Origin: JAYSSF01 sp043772005
GTDB taxonomy: Bacteria; Patescibacteriota; Gracilibacteria; Absconditabacterales; Absconditicoccaceae
Direction of reading: 5' to 3'
Length of the DNA: 64,000 nt
NCBI GenBank assembly: GCA_043772005.1
Contig: JAYVGP010000002.1
Span: 62,001 to 126,000, forward strand
Numbering within the stretch: the stretch's first letter is position 1; every line of letters starts with the position of its first letter. Below are positions 42,145 through 52,668 of this stretch, piece by piece. The translations under genes and the position numbers were made by a program. A model generated the notes under the pieces. The model was not told the DNA's origin and ran no database searches. It worked only from the letters and a program-made list of their open reading frames with translations.

Positions 42145-42172
42145 TCGAAATCCAAACCACAATAACTATAAT
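42145..42172 (+). promoter_or_regulatory. promoter-like motif, copy 4 (TCGAAA-N16-TATAAT), before ychF
   Basis: TCGAAA, 16 bases with the shared AACCACAAT run, and a perfect TATAAT, 39 bases before the ychF start. Confidence 0.55.
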
Positions 42173-42210
42173 CCACCTCAATCTTTTAAATCTACTGTAA
42201 TCCTATTATC

Positions 42211-43305
42211 ATGAAAATCTGAATCGTCTGACTGCCAAATGTCGGTAAATCTACCTTGTTCAACGCTCTCACCAAATCATATGTCGCAGATGCAGCTAAC
42301 TTCCCCTTCTGTACCATTGAGCCCAATGTTGGTATCGTCAACGTCCAAGACCCAAGACTCGATGTATTATCTGAGATGAGCAAGACAGAGAAGATCGTCC
42401 CAGCGACGATCAAGTTCGTGGATATTGCAGGGTTGGTCAAGGGTGCGAGTAGCGGCGAATGACTAGGTAATAAATTCCTCGCGAACATCCGTGAGACTGA
42501 TGCACTGGTACAAGTAGTCAGATATTTCACCGATGGAGATATCATCCATGTCCATGGCAAAGTAGACCCAGTATATGATGCGGACATCATCAATACCGAA
42601 CTCATCATGGCAGACCTGGAGCAGGTCGATCGTGCTCTCCCATCACTGGACAAAGCGAAGAATAAGACCAGAGACCAAGACACGCTCCTGGAAGTATATA
42701 AAGCTGTCAAGGCGGCACTCGACTCAGGAGTTCTCATCCACGACATCATGTCCGATATGACGCCCGACCAGCTCAAAGCTCTCAAGTGATGTAACTTCCT
42801 CACGAGCAAACCACTGATCTATGCAGTGAATATTGCTGAGTCTGACTTATCCAATTTTAAAACCATCGAGTCAGAGTTGAGCGCACAACTCGGGAAACCT
42901 GTCTCTGCTGTATGTGCCAAGCTCGAGTTTGAGATGTTGGATATGGATGCAGATGACAGAGCGATGTTCTTGGACGAATACGGAGTGGATCCAGTCACAG
43001 GACCGACACTGGACAAGCTCATCAAGCTCGCATTTGATACCGTAGGACTCATGTATTATTTTACCACTGGAGTCAAAGAGACCCGTGCATGGTCGATCCC
43101 ACTTGCTTCTACTGCTCCGCAGGCTGCATGAGCCATCCACACTGATTTTGAAAAATGATTTATCAAAGCAGAAGTAGTCAAATACACCGACTTTGTCGCA
43201 CATGGAGGTAAATCATGAGCCAAGGACAAATGATGTGTCAAACTCGAAGGTAAAGAGTACATCGTCCAAGATGGAGACATTATGGAGTTTAGGTTTAATG
43301 TGTAA
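42211..43305 (+). CDS. ychF: redox-regulated ATPase YchF (Obg-like)
   Basis: 364 residues. G1 GLPNVGKSTLFNALT (first Gly UGA), NFPFCTIEPNVGIVNVQDPRLD, G3 DIAGLVKGASSGEGLGNKFLANIRETDALVQVVR, NFKTIESELSAQL-type coiled coil and the TGS domain (TTGVKETRAWSIPLASTAPQAAGAIHTDFEKGFIKAEVVKYTDF). The full YchF/OLA1 length; it binds ATP and ribosomes. A TCGAAA promoter motif precedes it. Confidence 0.97.
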
Positions 43306-43315
43306 CTTTAAAAAT

Positions 43316-44311
43316 ATGGCTAAAAAAAATCAGCACATACTACCCTGTAGCTACCTACAATGATTTAGTATCTACAAGAATTGAAGAAAGTCTAAGGTAT
43401 GAGTATACGATATAAGAAATAATTTGTTCCATGAGACCATAACAATAGAGCATACAGCATATATAAAAAGATTTTACAATATCGAGTGAGATAATGATAT
43501 AGGAAACGAACGAATAGAAGATTACATGGGAAATCATATTGAGGGATGAATTAATGAAATCATTAACAAAATAGATCAAAAAGAAATTATTACAGATGAT
43601 GAGGTGGAGACTTTAGGAATATTCATAGGCTTCCAAGCACTGAGATGACCAAATCAAAAACAAGCATATAATAAATTGCTTACTTGGATAACAAAAGAAG
43701 AGTTACAGAAACAGTTTCCAGATCAAAGATCAATTGAAAAAAGTGCTCAAGAAATAGAAGAAGCAATTTGAAAAAAGGTAGATCCTAATATAATTGGTAA
43801 TTTCATAAGTCACACAAGCAATACTTTAGCAATTGAAGATCAAAACGGATATTTAAAATTCTTATGAGATCTATTTAAAGATATAGCTGAAAAAATTTGT
43901 TCTCAAAAACGGTTTATTTATCAGTCGCCAGAATGAGAACTTTTAACAAGCGATGAACCTCTTAGTTGCATATGAAGCAACGGAAACAACAAACTACGAG
44001 AAATATGATTACATAATGGCATAATCATCTGATTCCCACTATCTAGTAAGAGCTACGTATTTTTTCTTTGATCTCATAAACACAGGGAAGAGGATTCACA
44101 AAGTAGAATATGTTATTTTGAAAACAATAATCTAATCGAAATAATAAATCACGCATCCATAATAAATGGAACCCACTGGATCATATGAAAAGATCAAACA
44201 ACAATAGAAAAATTTAAGAATTATAATCCTAAAACAATTCGATATTCAAACTTAAAAATGATTGAGTTAGTCGTAGAAAAGTTCCAATCATATGTTTCTA
44301 ATAAACAATAA
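43316..44311 (+). CDS. DUF4238 family protein
   Basis: 331 residues. Starts KKNQHILPCSYLQGFS, then VGVYDIRNN, EHTAYIKRFYNIEGDNDI and LLTSDEPLSCIGS near residue 210, as in DUF4238 proteins (often found on mobile or defence-type loci). CGG at 43910-43912 stands for the Trp before the beta strand leading to TSDEP. Function unknown. Followed by a terminator; ten bases after ychF. Confidence 0.75.
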
Positions 44312-44339
44312 AAATCTATCATGTAGATAGATTTTTTAT
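44311..44339. terminator. hairpin terminator after the DUF4238 gene
   Basis: AAAATCTATC with GATAGATTTT around ATGTA, then T run. It overlaps the last codons of the convergent small gene and could work in both directions. Confidence 0.88.
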
Positions 44340-44596
44340 TTTTCACTATCCCAAGAGTATCCAAATTCCCCACAGTTTCTATCTATAGAATCAATAATTT
44401 CTTCTACGCTATACTCTCAAGATCTAAATCCATCAATATTAACCTTAATAATTGCACGACAATTTTTTGGATATCAAGTATCACCATACAAAAGTTTTGA
44501 GTTTAAGTCCTCTATTGCATATTGAGATCATATCAAAAATCACAGTATAATGCCACACAATATACCTATAGCAATTTTTTGCAAACCAGTTATCAT
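44336..44596 (-). CDS. small single-pass membrane protein
   Basis: 86 residues: an N-terminal membrane helix (LQKIAIGILCGIILGFLIG) and a short soluble part with two Cys (NCRAII, RNCGEFGYSW). Four UGA glycines. Unknown family. Next gene upstream is a lipoprotein, so both may be envelope proteins from one transcript. Confidence 0.55.
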
Positions 44597-44626
44597 AATG
44601 GTAAATTATTATAAAATAAATAAGTT

Positions 44627-44929
44627 TTATTCATTAGCAGATAAACAAATCTCATATTGATCATAGGCTTCATAATATTCCTCACATCATTCGATAAACG
44701 AATTAGAGTTTCAGCTACAATCATTTCATTCTTCTCACCATTGCCATCAAGCATCATGTCATCATCAGTCTCAGTATGGATTCTCAGGCTCAATACACTC
44801 ATCAGCAACTGAATCATGTTGCTCCGTATAATCAACTCAGTCATATTCATAATTATCATTACTTGATGAACATCCACTCAATACAAACATTAAAGTAAAG
44901 CTCAGTAAAAGAAAAAGATATTTCTGCAT
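44627..44929 (-). CDS. small predicted lipoprotein, Gly- and Cys-containing
   Basis: 100 residues. Signal peptide LLLSFTLMFVLSGC with lipobox LSGC near residue 20. The mature part is acidic and Gly-rich (a run of UGA codons at residues 54-65 encodes several glycines) and has four Cys, perhaps two disulfides, in line with the DsbB gene elsewhere in the window. Without UGA = Gly it is invisible. Confidence 0.6.
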
Positions 44930-45039
44930 ATTTAAAGAAAAATATAAATAGTTTATTTTTTTATATGAAAACAAAATAATATTACTAGATCAAATTAACT
45001 TTAGTTGTATTATAATATTTTTTCAATAATCATATTTAC

Positions 45040-45660
45040 ATGCTTCATCGTCAAACCCCTAGAGCACAGCGATATGATTATTCCTCATGATGAGGATATT
45101 TTATCACGATTTGTACTGCAGGGAGACAGCATTATTTTGGTGAGGTTGTGGACGGATATATGCAATTAAACGATCTATGAAATATTGTTGATCAATACAT
45201 CCTATCAATTCCAGATCATTTTCCGCATGTAGAAATCCATGGGCATATCGTGATGCCAAATCATGTGCATCTATTATTGGTCATGTCAGAACTGCACAAC
45301 GACCGTAGGGACGATCCATCGGGTCGTCCTCTAAACGCAGGTGATGAAAATGATGATTCAAGGACAACGCAGTGCATTGTCCCTACAACAAACAATCCAT
45401 GAAAACATAAACCAAAACCATGAATTTCACCTAAACCATGATCACTATCTGCTATTGTTGGATCATTCAAATCTATCTGTACCCGTGAAATCAACAAAAA
45501 ATCCACTGAATGAACATTACAAATCCCCTATTGAGATACATTTGCACGACAACCAAGATATCATGACCATATCATTCGTAACCAACAATCGTATGATCAA
45601 ATCAAATATTATACACAGACCAATCCACAAAACCGAGAATCAGACACATTTAATAAATAA
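45040..45660 (+). mobile_element. IS200-like / REP-associated tyrosine transposase (Y1_Tnp)
   Basis: 206 residues. DYSSGGGYFITICTAGRQHYFGEV, the HUH motif in HGHIVMPNHVHLLL, and WQPRYHDHIIRN (Trp is CGA at 45547-45549) followed by Tyr in the terminal helix are hallmarks of RAYT transposases, which act on single-stranded REP hairpins. The middle (residues 85-125) is not conserved: it is encoded by two REP-like hairpins inserted in frame. No terminal inverted repeats seen, as expected for this family. Single-copy or domesticated status unknown. Confidence 0.88.
45305..45386. repeat. inverted REP pair (REPIN-like) inside the transposase gene
   Basis: Two hairpins in opposite orientation: GTAGGGACGATCC-ATC-GGGTCGTCCT at 45305-45330 and the complement of GTAGGGACAATGC-ACT-GCGTTGTCCT at 45361-45386. 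Both keep the GTAGGGAC head and GTCCT end. They encode the linker NDRRDDPSGRPLN...TQCIVPTTN without breaking the frame. Confidence 0.75.
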
Positions 45661-45672
45661 TAATCACTTCCC

Positions 45673-46608
45673 ATGAATTTATTAACTCCTGAAGAATCTC
45701 ACATCATCCTCGACAAAGGTACCGAAGCACCATATTCTGGGGAATTTCACGATAACCATCGCGACGGTGTATACATCTGCCGTCAGTGTGATACGCCGCT
45801 GTACCTCTCGGATACTAAATTTGACAGTGGCTGTGGTTGGCCAAGCTTCGACCAGGCTATCCCTGGGAGAGTCATGATGACTACTGACGCTGACTGACAT
45901 CGCACCGAGATCACCTGTACCACCTGTGGCGGACACCTCTGACATGTCTTCACTGGAGAGCAGATGACAGACGAAAACACTCGCCACTGTGTCAACTCAC
46001 TGAGTATGCGCTTCATCCCCACTGATCAGATCGAGGCCAAGGGTATCATGATACCTGACTACAAGACCATTATCGTAGGTGGTGGATGTTTTCGATGTAT
46101 TGAAGGAGCGTTATCCCGTGTACCAGGCATCATCCAGTGTCTATCAGGATATGCCGGAGGTCGTAGACCATTCCCCAGCTATGAGCAGGTCTGCACATGA
46201 GTCAGTGGTCATCACGAAGTCGTCAAGATCTGGTATGAAGAATCCATCATCACACTACAACAAATCTTGAGTTACTTCATGGCGATCCATGATCCTACCT
46301 CAATGGACAAACAATGATGAGATGAAGGAGTACAATATAGATCAGTCATCGTCGTCGCAGACGAACAAGAAAGCAACAGCGAATCCCCGTGAGGGGAGAA
46401 ACAAATTGTCGACTCCTTTATCTCCGAGCTCGACGCTTCTGATATCTACGATGCACCCATCGTCACTCAGGTCCTCGTAGGAGAACGCTTCCGAGTTGCC
46501 GAGTCTTATCATCAGGACTTCTATACCAACAATCCCACCAAGCCATATTGTCAGCTGGTCGTGAAACCGAAGTTGGAGAAGATTTTATCATTGATAAAAC
46601 ACCTATAA
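45673..46608 (+). CDS. MsrB-MsrA fusion: peptide-methionine sulfoxide reductase
   Basis: 311 residues. N-terminal MsrB: four zinc Cys (CRQC, CTTC), GCGWPSF, and the catalytic RHCVNSLSMRFIP. C-terminal MsrA: GGGCFWCIEGAL with CGA (46093-46095) at the invariant Trp of GCFW, GYAGG, GVSGHHEVV, IWY, and FWVAESYHQDFY, again with CGA (46492-46494) for Trp. Reduces R and S forms of methionine sulfoxide, thus repairing oxidised proteins. The order MsrB-MsrA is less usual than MsrA-MsrB. Thirteen bases after the transposase. Confidence 0.93.
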
Positions 46609-46730
46609 ATAAACCATATCAGACTATTATATCAAAAAGTACAAAAAAACTTTAAGTATTTGTGTCAATTCTGCGAATACTATAGTAGATGATCATCTAG
46701 TATTATTTACTTTTCGTTTCACTTGAGCTC

Positions 46731-47405
46731 ATGAAACAACCTATACAACAATTTGCCCGCTATGTGCAGCATCATACCAAACGAGATGCTTCTGCGAGAT
46801 CACGCATCCAAGATGCAACATCTCAATATTATACGAAACTCTATGGTACGACTGTAATATGAGCGTGGCAACAATCATTTACTTCATTATTCCAACCACC
46901 TATGAACTTTGCTAAAATCGCTACATATATTGTCAGCGCCCTCATGGCTTCTACTAGTGTATATGCATGAACTGCACCAGAATCATTTGCCCGTACAAAC
47001 ATCAAGATCCAAACCGCCATACAAACAAATATCGACAAGATCCAAGCAGCAGTAGCATGAGAAAACAACACTTCTGCTAATATCAACGGAAACATTCGCT
47101 GAGACAATAAGACAGAAGTATCTACTAATACTGACTCTAATCTGTGATCTCGTAACGATGCGAGTCTTGGTACAAATGTAAGCACCAGCAACAACACAAT
47201 AAAAACCAACACATCTGCAATCATCACAACAAACGAACTACTTAACCTTGATCTCATGAGTGGTAGTGAAAACAACAATGCAATATCTGATCTCAGTGTA
47301 GGTACTGATGCTTCGATCAATAACTCAATTGACACCACGATCAACACCGATAACAAAATCGATCTTGATCTTCAGTCAGAACAATCCACTATTCTTGGTT
47401 TATAA
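46731..47405 (+). CDS. hypothetical protein with one membrane helix, partner of the ECF sigma gene
   Basis: 224 residues: basic N-terminus, one hydrophobic segment (FAKIATYIVSALMASTSVYAG, residues 63-83), and a long Asn/Ser/Thr-rich repetitive exterior part (SGSENNNAISDLSVGTDAS and similar). It ends 15 bases before an ECF sigma gene, so it may act as a membrane-bound anti-sigma factor; the cytoplasmic part of about 60 residues would hold the sigma. Inference from position only. Confidence 0.55.
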
Positions 47406-47420
47406 TCTCTACTATTCCAT

Positions 47421-47990
47421 ATGTTTGATCGAATATTCCCCTCTCAAGACAGCGACATACAGCTCATCGAGAAAGCCAAAACGAACCAACACGACTTTGC
47501 ACGTCTATATGATAGATATGTAGATGTCGTGTATCGTTTTGTGCAATGGAGAATTTCCAACAAACAAGACAGAGAAGATATCGTATCGCAAACATTTATG
47601 ACAGTAGTAGAGAAACTCCCATACTACGATACCACCAGAAATCAGAAATTTAGTACACGAGTACTGGGGATCGCAAATTACAAAATCCTTGATAAACTCA
47701 GAGATTATTATGAACCAGAGATCACTCTTAATACTCAATCTCACGATCTTGATGACCCCGACGACAATTATCCAGATATTTTTGCCAACAAACAATTATA
47801 TGATCAGATTATTCACTTTGTACAAACCTTATCAGACAGACAGTCGAGTATATTTCTGCTAAGATTTGTAGAAGGACAAAGCAATGCTGAGATAGCAAGT
47901 ATCTATAACATTAGTCCCAAGACGGTAAGTAGTAGTATTGTACTAGTACTCAATAAAATCAGAGAACATCTATCAAAAGTTGATCGCTAG
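47421..47990 (+). CDS. ECF-type RNA polymerase sigma factor
   Basis: 189 residues. Region 2: FARLYDRYVDVVYRFVQWRISNKQDREDIVSQTFMTVVEKL, then KFSTWVLGIANYKILDKLRDYYE (Trp is CGA at 47658-47660, invariant in ECF region 2.4). Region 4: LSDRQSSIFLLRFVEGQSNAEIASIYNISPKTVSSSIVLVLNKIREHL. No UGA. Targets unknown; may be linked with the preceding membrane protein. Confidence 0.9.
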   Translation: MFDRIFPSQDSDIQLIEKAKTNQHDFARLYDRYVDVVYRFVQWRISNKQDREDIVSQTFMTVVEKLPYYDTTRNQKFSTRVLGIANYKILDKLRDYYEPEITLNTQSHDLDDPDDNYPDIFANKQLYDQIIHFVQTLSDRQSSIFLLRFVEGQSNAEIASIYNISPKTVSSSIVLVLNKIREHLSKVDR

Positions 47991-48015
47991 ATAGTTTTTT
48001 CCAAAAACAAAAAAA

Positions 48016-48087
48016 TGGACGATAGTGGGATCGAACCACCGACCCTCCCCACGTCAAGGGGATGCTCTCCCACTGAGCTAACCGTCC
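48016..48087 (-). tRNA. tRNA-Val (anticodon GAC)
   Basis: 72 bases; acceptor GGACGGT with ATCGTCC, A73, anticodon loop TTGACGT with GAC, T arm GGTTCGATCCC. CCA not encoded. Convergent with the sigma gene, 25 bases behind its stop. Confidence 0.92.
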
Positions 48088-48186
48088 ATTTTGGGAAATT
48101 ACAAATTAGAAACCACAAAGCATAGATTTTTATCATTACTTAAGTATGATAGCTTTTAGCTTTTCGCCTTTAGCTTTTCGCTGACA

Positions 48187-49257
48187 ATGATGAATATCGC
48201 TTTTACTGGTTGATCTACAGGAGGACATGTCTTCCCGATCAGATCACTCATTCAATATATCAAATCAAAGCCCGAAATCAACGCCAAATTTGAAACCACC
48301 TACTGGTTCGGGGAAAAAGATAGCATGGAAGAGCGTATCTGCGCCGAACTACAAGGACAATATACCAATATCACATTTGCAACTGTCATCGCTGGCAAAG
48401 TCCGTAGAGAACATGATGTACGCGCATTACTACTCAACATCATTGACCTGTTCCGCTTTGTGTGGTGAGTAATCATGATGGTAGTCAAGTTTCCTCGTTA
48501 TCATGTTGATGTGGTGTTCTGCAAGGGAGGATTTGTGTCGCTGCCACTCACCATTGCAGCGTGGATATGGCGCAAGGATGTATATGTACATGAATCTGAC
48601 ACCCGTGCAGGTTTGGCTACTCGTATCTGTGGCCATCTTGCGACTCATAATTTCTCAGGGTTTCCCGACACACTACCCAACTCTACTACCATCGGACAGA
48701 TCATGGGAGATGATCTCACCGCGTCACATAGATATCACTATGGCGATCCAACCAAAACTAATCTCCTCATCACGTGAGGATCATTGTGAGCTAAAGCCAT
48801 CTATGAAGCAGTAGGTAAATTGGGAGTACAGTGAGACTTCAAGAGTTTTAATATCATCATTATCCTCGGAGCACTCAATATCAACATGAGACCACAGTTT
48901 GAATGACGAACACACATCATCGAGCGAGCTGATCAATCCACCATGTGATCACTGTATCAGCGAGCTGATATCTGTATCTGTCGTGGAGGCACGACAAGCC
49001 TGGCTGAGATGGAAATATTTGGGATTCGTAAGCTCATTATTCCACTACCTATCACTCACGATCAGCAGACCAACGCTCAGTACTATATCGACCATCATGG
49101 CGATCATCTCATCATGCAGGATAGTCAGATCACAATATCATTAAAACAATCATTGGAACAATATATCTGATATCATAAATCCCCCATAAACCTCAAAGAG
49201 ATCAGTAAAAAGATTGACTTCGCAAAAGAAAAGATTATGAAATATATTATATCATAA
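48187..49257 (+). CDS. murG: MurG-like UDP-GlcNAc undecaprenyl-PP-MurNAc-pentapeptide transferase
   Basis: 356 residues. GGSTGGHVFP (residues 8-17; the second Gly is UGA), VFCKGGFVSLPLTIAAW, VYVHESDTRAGLATRI, LLITGGSLGAKAI, RADICICRGGTTSLAEMEIFGIRKLIIPLPITHDQQTNAQYY are the GT28/MurG signatures. It adds GlcNAc to lipid I at the inner membrane face. MraY lies 5 kb downstream on the same strand, giving a cell-wall cluster split by other genes. Confidence 0.88.
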
Positions 49258-49267
49258 TTTCCATATC

Positions 49268-49777
49268 ATGAGCATATCTACTATTTGACCTTCTGAAATA
49301 GACCTGTGAATTATCGATGATTTTTATCATTGAACGCTCAATGAGAAGATTAAAGATTCAAAGGAACTTATATATAGTCTATACTATCAACCTGAAGTAG
49401 GGTTATCTCCTAAAAAATTACTAAAAATCAAAAAGCTGAAACAAAATCTTAATGACAAATGCAAAGCATATAAGGAGATAGTTATGACATGCCAAAGTTT
49501 TATTACTGATAATTTCGGTCTCAAAGATTTATCTATACTCAAACGCAACTTTAATGAAGTAGTTCGTGAAATAGATGCTATAAGTGAGCTATATACTAGT
49601 TTTGAAGTTCGTCGCATAGCTCATAATATCATACTAGACTATAATGAGGAAGAAATTAGCTATATACAAGATACACTTGATAATGCAGAAAAATTAAACA
49701 TTAATTATCTCGATGATAAAATTAATATTATTCAACAATATATTAACAGCAAAAACCATAAATCACAGTGAATTTAG
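49268..49777 (+). CDS. hypothetical coiled-coil protein
   Basis: 169 residues, highly helical and charged (EKIKDSKELIYSLYYQPEVGLSPKKLLKIKKLKQNLNDKCKAYKEI, IQDTLDNAEKLNINYLDDKINIIQQYI). Ends TGA ATT TAG, where the TGA is Gly. Overlaps no other gene and is ten bases after murG. Function unknown. Confidence 0.55.
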
Positions 49778-49792
49778 AATGACATATTACTC

Positions 49793-50761
49793 TTATTCTT
49801 CATCATCTCTTCCTACCATACCTCCTACCATAGCCATCTGAGCCTTGATTGGTGGATGAGCATCATATCACTCAAGTGTTATATGTGAGAAGTCGATATC
49901 ATCAATATTGGTCAGTGATGAGTCAATCTTCACAGTAGGAAATAGCTTGGGTTCTCTGGTAAGCTGTTCTTTCATCTGAGACATGTGACTCTCATAGATA
50001 TGTACATCACCAAAGGTATGGACAAACTCCCCTACCTCTACACCAAGCAGATGAGCCATGATGTACGTCAGGAGTGAGTAAGACGCAATATTAAACGGTA
50101 CTCATAAGAATAAGTCAGCACTTCTCTGATATAACTGACAACTGAGCTTATTGTTTTTGATTGAAAACTGAAACAGTGCATGACAGATAGGAAACTTATT
50201 AGCTTCTCCAGGTTTGGCCATGGTATACATATATTCAGGATTCCATGAAGTCACAATTGCATTACGAGCATCAGGATCTTCTGCGAGCTCCCTAAGGACA
50301 AAAGCGATCTGATCAACTGTATGATTAGAATCTTTGGTAGGTCGATCTCTCCACGCTTGTCAGTAAATATTTTCTAAATTTCCATGCAACTGTGCGAACT
50401 CATGATCATTAGTAAGAGTATCGATAAATTCATCCTTACTCATGACAGGATATTCTCACTTTTTGGCTTTATTGTTATAGATATAGTATGGATAATCATC
50501 CCAGATATGAACATTGTTCTTGACCAAAAACTCAATATTCTTGTCTCAATGGAGAAACCACAGCAGTTCTGCTACCACTCACTTCCAATAGACTTTTTTG
50601 GTGGTCAATAGTGGAATACCCTGCGAAAGATCAAATCTAATCTGCGCACCAAACAATGCGTAAGCCACGTCACCACTTCACAGATCTACGTTCCTCACTC
50701 ACTCATCCAAGATCTTCTGTGCAAGATTGAGGTACTGATATTCAGGATGTCTAGCCGTCAT
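49793..50761 (-). CDS. thyA: thymidylate synthase
   Basis: 322 residues. MTARHPEYQYLNLAQKIL, WFLHGDKNIEFL, YGQAWRDWPTKDS (Trp is CGA at 50342-50344), the active-site Cys in FPICHALFQF, QRSADLFLGVPFNIASYSLLTYIMAHLLGVEVGEFVHTFGDVHIYESH. Makes dTMP from dUMP and methylene-THF; folA, which recycles the folate, lies 1.9 kb away. Full-length but with a 13-residue C-terminal extension. Confidence 0.95.
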
Positions 50762-50791
50762 AGTTATGATAATATGTGAAATAAAATATTA

Positions 50792-51508
50792 CTATAATTT
50801 CTCATTTCTAATTTCTAATTTTTTACTCCAATCCGGTCCACCTTTCTGACAAACGAGAATAATATGATCTGACTTGTAGTCGTTTGACTGCTTGGTGATT
50901 GGTTTACCTTTAAGATCGAGAATACTCACCGTCTCGTAGTATTGCCCTGCAAACTTCTTGATCTCTGCGAGGCTCATACTGTCATATTGCTGGGTAATCT
51001 GTGTCTTACGATACAAATCTGGTTGATCACCGAGTGCTTCCAATCTCATCTGATGATGAATATAGCTTCCTTTTTTGGTTTGCCATGAGCTCACAGTGAT
51101 TGAGGTGGTATTGATTTGTGGTGCAGATGATAGTTTACTCTGCGCTTCATAATAACTCGGTAGCTTGACATCAAGTACCACCAATCCATAAGGACTTGTA
51201 TGCTTGCTGATCGTACTCATCATATCTCACCATTTGGTATGAGGGATGGTATTGATCTGCCCATGAAGTGCATAGGTCAACTGCATCAAACCAGTCACAC
51301 GATATGACTCCAGTTTCTGTGCGTACAGCTTTGCCGTAGGATTTGAGGTTTTGCCCTGGTCAACAAGTTCGCGGCTAGAAACAATGCCCCGCATCTGATG
51401 ACTTAATCACCATTGTGTCAGACCGCCCAATTCCTCGTCACCAAGCGCCAAGATATTAGTCGGGAAGAGCTTATAGCGCTTGAGTATAGTTGTTAGTAGT
51501 ATGTTCAT
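50792..51508 (-). CDS. hypothetical protein, upstream of thyA
   Basis: 238 residues, soluble. Features: NILALGDEELGGLTQWGLSHQMRGIV near the start, then YGLVVLDVKLPSYYEAQ, and YKSDHIILVCQKGGPDWSKK near the end. Two UGA glycines. It stops 31 bases before thyA, on the same strand. It may be co-transcribed with thyA. I do not recognise the family. Confidence 0.5.
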
Positions 51509-51624
51509 ACTCTATGTTATATGATATTTTGACCCAACTGCAACACAAAAAAATCTCTCGCTATTGAGTTTTATAATATTATCTTAGAGACATATATCAT
51601 GCTATGGTTGATAATTTTTAATTT

Positions 51625-52371
51625 ATGATTTACCTAACTATGTCCCCCTACTCCCGCATCGCTTGGGTTGCGTCTACTATACTCATGATTGTAGTCAATA
51701 CACTCGCTGTCACACTCCCCATCAATAATGTCAGCACCAAACAATTATCCGACACACTCTCAACCTTGATTACACCAATTGGCTGGACATTTAGTATCTG
51801 GTCAGTAATATATTTATGATTGATCGTTGCTGCTATCCGAATCTTCTGGAAGCAGATCAATGTCTCCCGCCAGATCGTACGAGCCTACATCATCTCATGT
51901 TTATGTAACACAGCATGGATCATAGTTCGACATTATGGTTATCTGACTGCTGCGATGCTTATTATTGTATGATTGTTGATCTCACTCATCATCATTGATC
52001 AGCATATTCTCAAACATGAGGTGGAGCATTTTACAAGCTGGTTTAGATCTATCTTTCTGATCTATTTCGGACGAGTACAGATTGCTACACTACTCATGAC
52101 GACTATCTATCTCATCTACGGACTTGGTCGAATCACTGCCGAGACGCTCTGGTGGCCAATCGTAGTGATCACTCTCATATGAGCTATCAACCTCACTGTC
52201 ATTATGCGTGCTCGTCGTATTGAGACAACACTTGTAGGTATACGAGCACTCACAGGGATTTATTTCTGACAGACTAATACTGACATTCGTACTACTTGTT
52301 TGATTGTGGGTGGAGTGTTGCTTATTAGATTAGCCTATTCTTTTCAAAAGAAGGTTTTTCTCAAAATATAA
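51625..52371 (+). CDS. TspO-like / tryptophan-rich membrane protein
   Basis: 248 residues with seven or eight hydrophobic helices. LPINNVSTKQLSD, LITPIGWTFSIWSVIYLGLI and NTAWIIV follow the TspO/MBR-related pattern, and CGA codons again lie where relatives have Trp (VWHYGY, GIWALTGIY). TspO-like proteins bind porphyrins; the long form found here is of unknown function. Confidence 0.65.
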
Positions 52372-52428
52372 TATAATAAAAATTTATACTAAATACTACA
52401 TATTATCTCAGGGATAAGAAATTTTGAT

Positions 52429-52572
52429 AAAAAAATCCCTGTCTCAATATTAGCGACAGGGATTCCGACTTACGTTCTTTCCTAATGATCCAAATGGATC
52501 AGTATTTTGCGATAAATTAAGGACAACCTTATATTTATCTAATGCCGGCGCTAACTTCAAACAAAGTTAGAC
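52429..52572 (-). ncRNA. candidate structured non-coding RNA with own promoter and terminator
   Basis: Between the TspO-like gene and folA. On the minus strand: -35 TTGATT (52603-52608), 18 bases, -10 TATACT (52579-52584), then a hairpin CTAACTT/AAGTTAG, then CCGGC pairing with GTCGG to enclose a three-way junction with two arms (GATAAAT-A-TAAGG/CCTTA-ATTTATC with TTGT loop; GATCC/GGATC with ATTT loop), finally the terminator AATCCCTGTC/GACAGGGATT and seven T. No ORF in it. Not 6S, SRP or RNase P by motifs I checked. Confidence 0.5.
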
Positions 52573-52578
52573 ATATAA

Positions 52579-52608
52579 AGTATATAATCAATTCACTATA
52601 AAAATCAA
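52579..52608 (-). promoter_or_regulatory. candidate promoter of the structured RNA
   Basis: TTGATT and TATACT separated by 18 bases, directed into the structured region. No other minus-strand gene lies near enough to be its target. Confidence 0.45.
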
Positions 52609-52668
52609 GTAAAAGTCAAATTAATTTTCTGTCTCGACATTAGATCCAACATGACTATAAGTCATACT

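Noticed and set aside
45040..45660. A second defence or CRISPR-type locus around the transposase and DUF4238 gene
   Set aside because: No cas-like gene, no regularly spaced repeats; neighbours are housekeeping (ychF, msr).
9711..46494. Loss of key Trp residues (Arg instead) in TagA, MsrA, DHFR and GH26 as signs of inactive enzymes
   Set aside because: The same codon, CGA, occurs at all these positions and all other motifs are intact. Codon reassignment explains all cases at once.
48150..48181. Direct repeat TTTAGCTTTTCGC as a regulatory array before murG
   Set aside because: Only two copies, low complexity, similar A/T-rich strings occur at 58436; looks like slippage or a degenerate REP trace.
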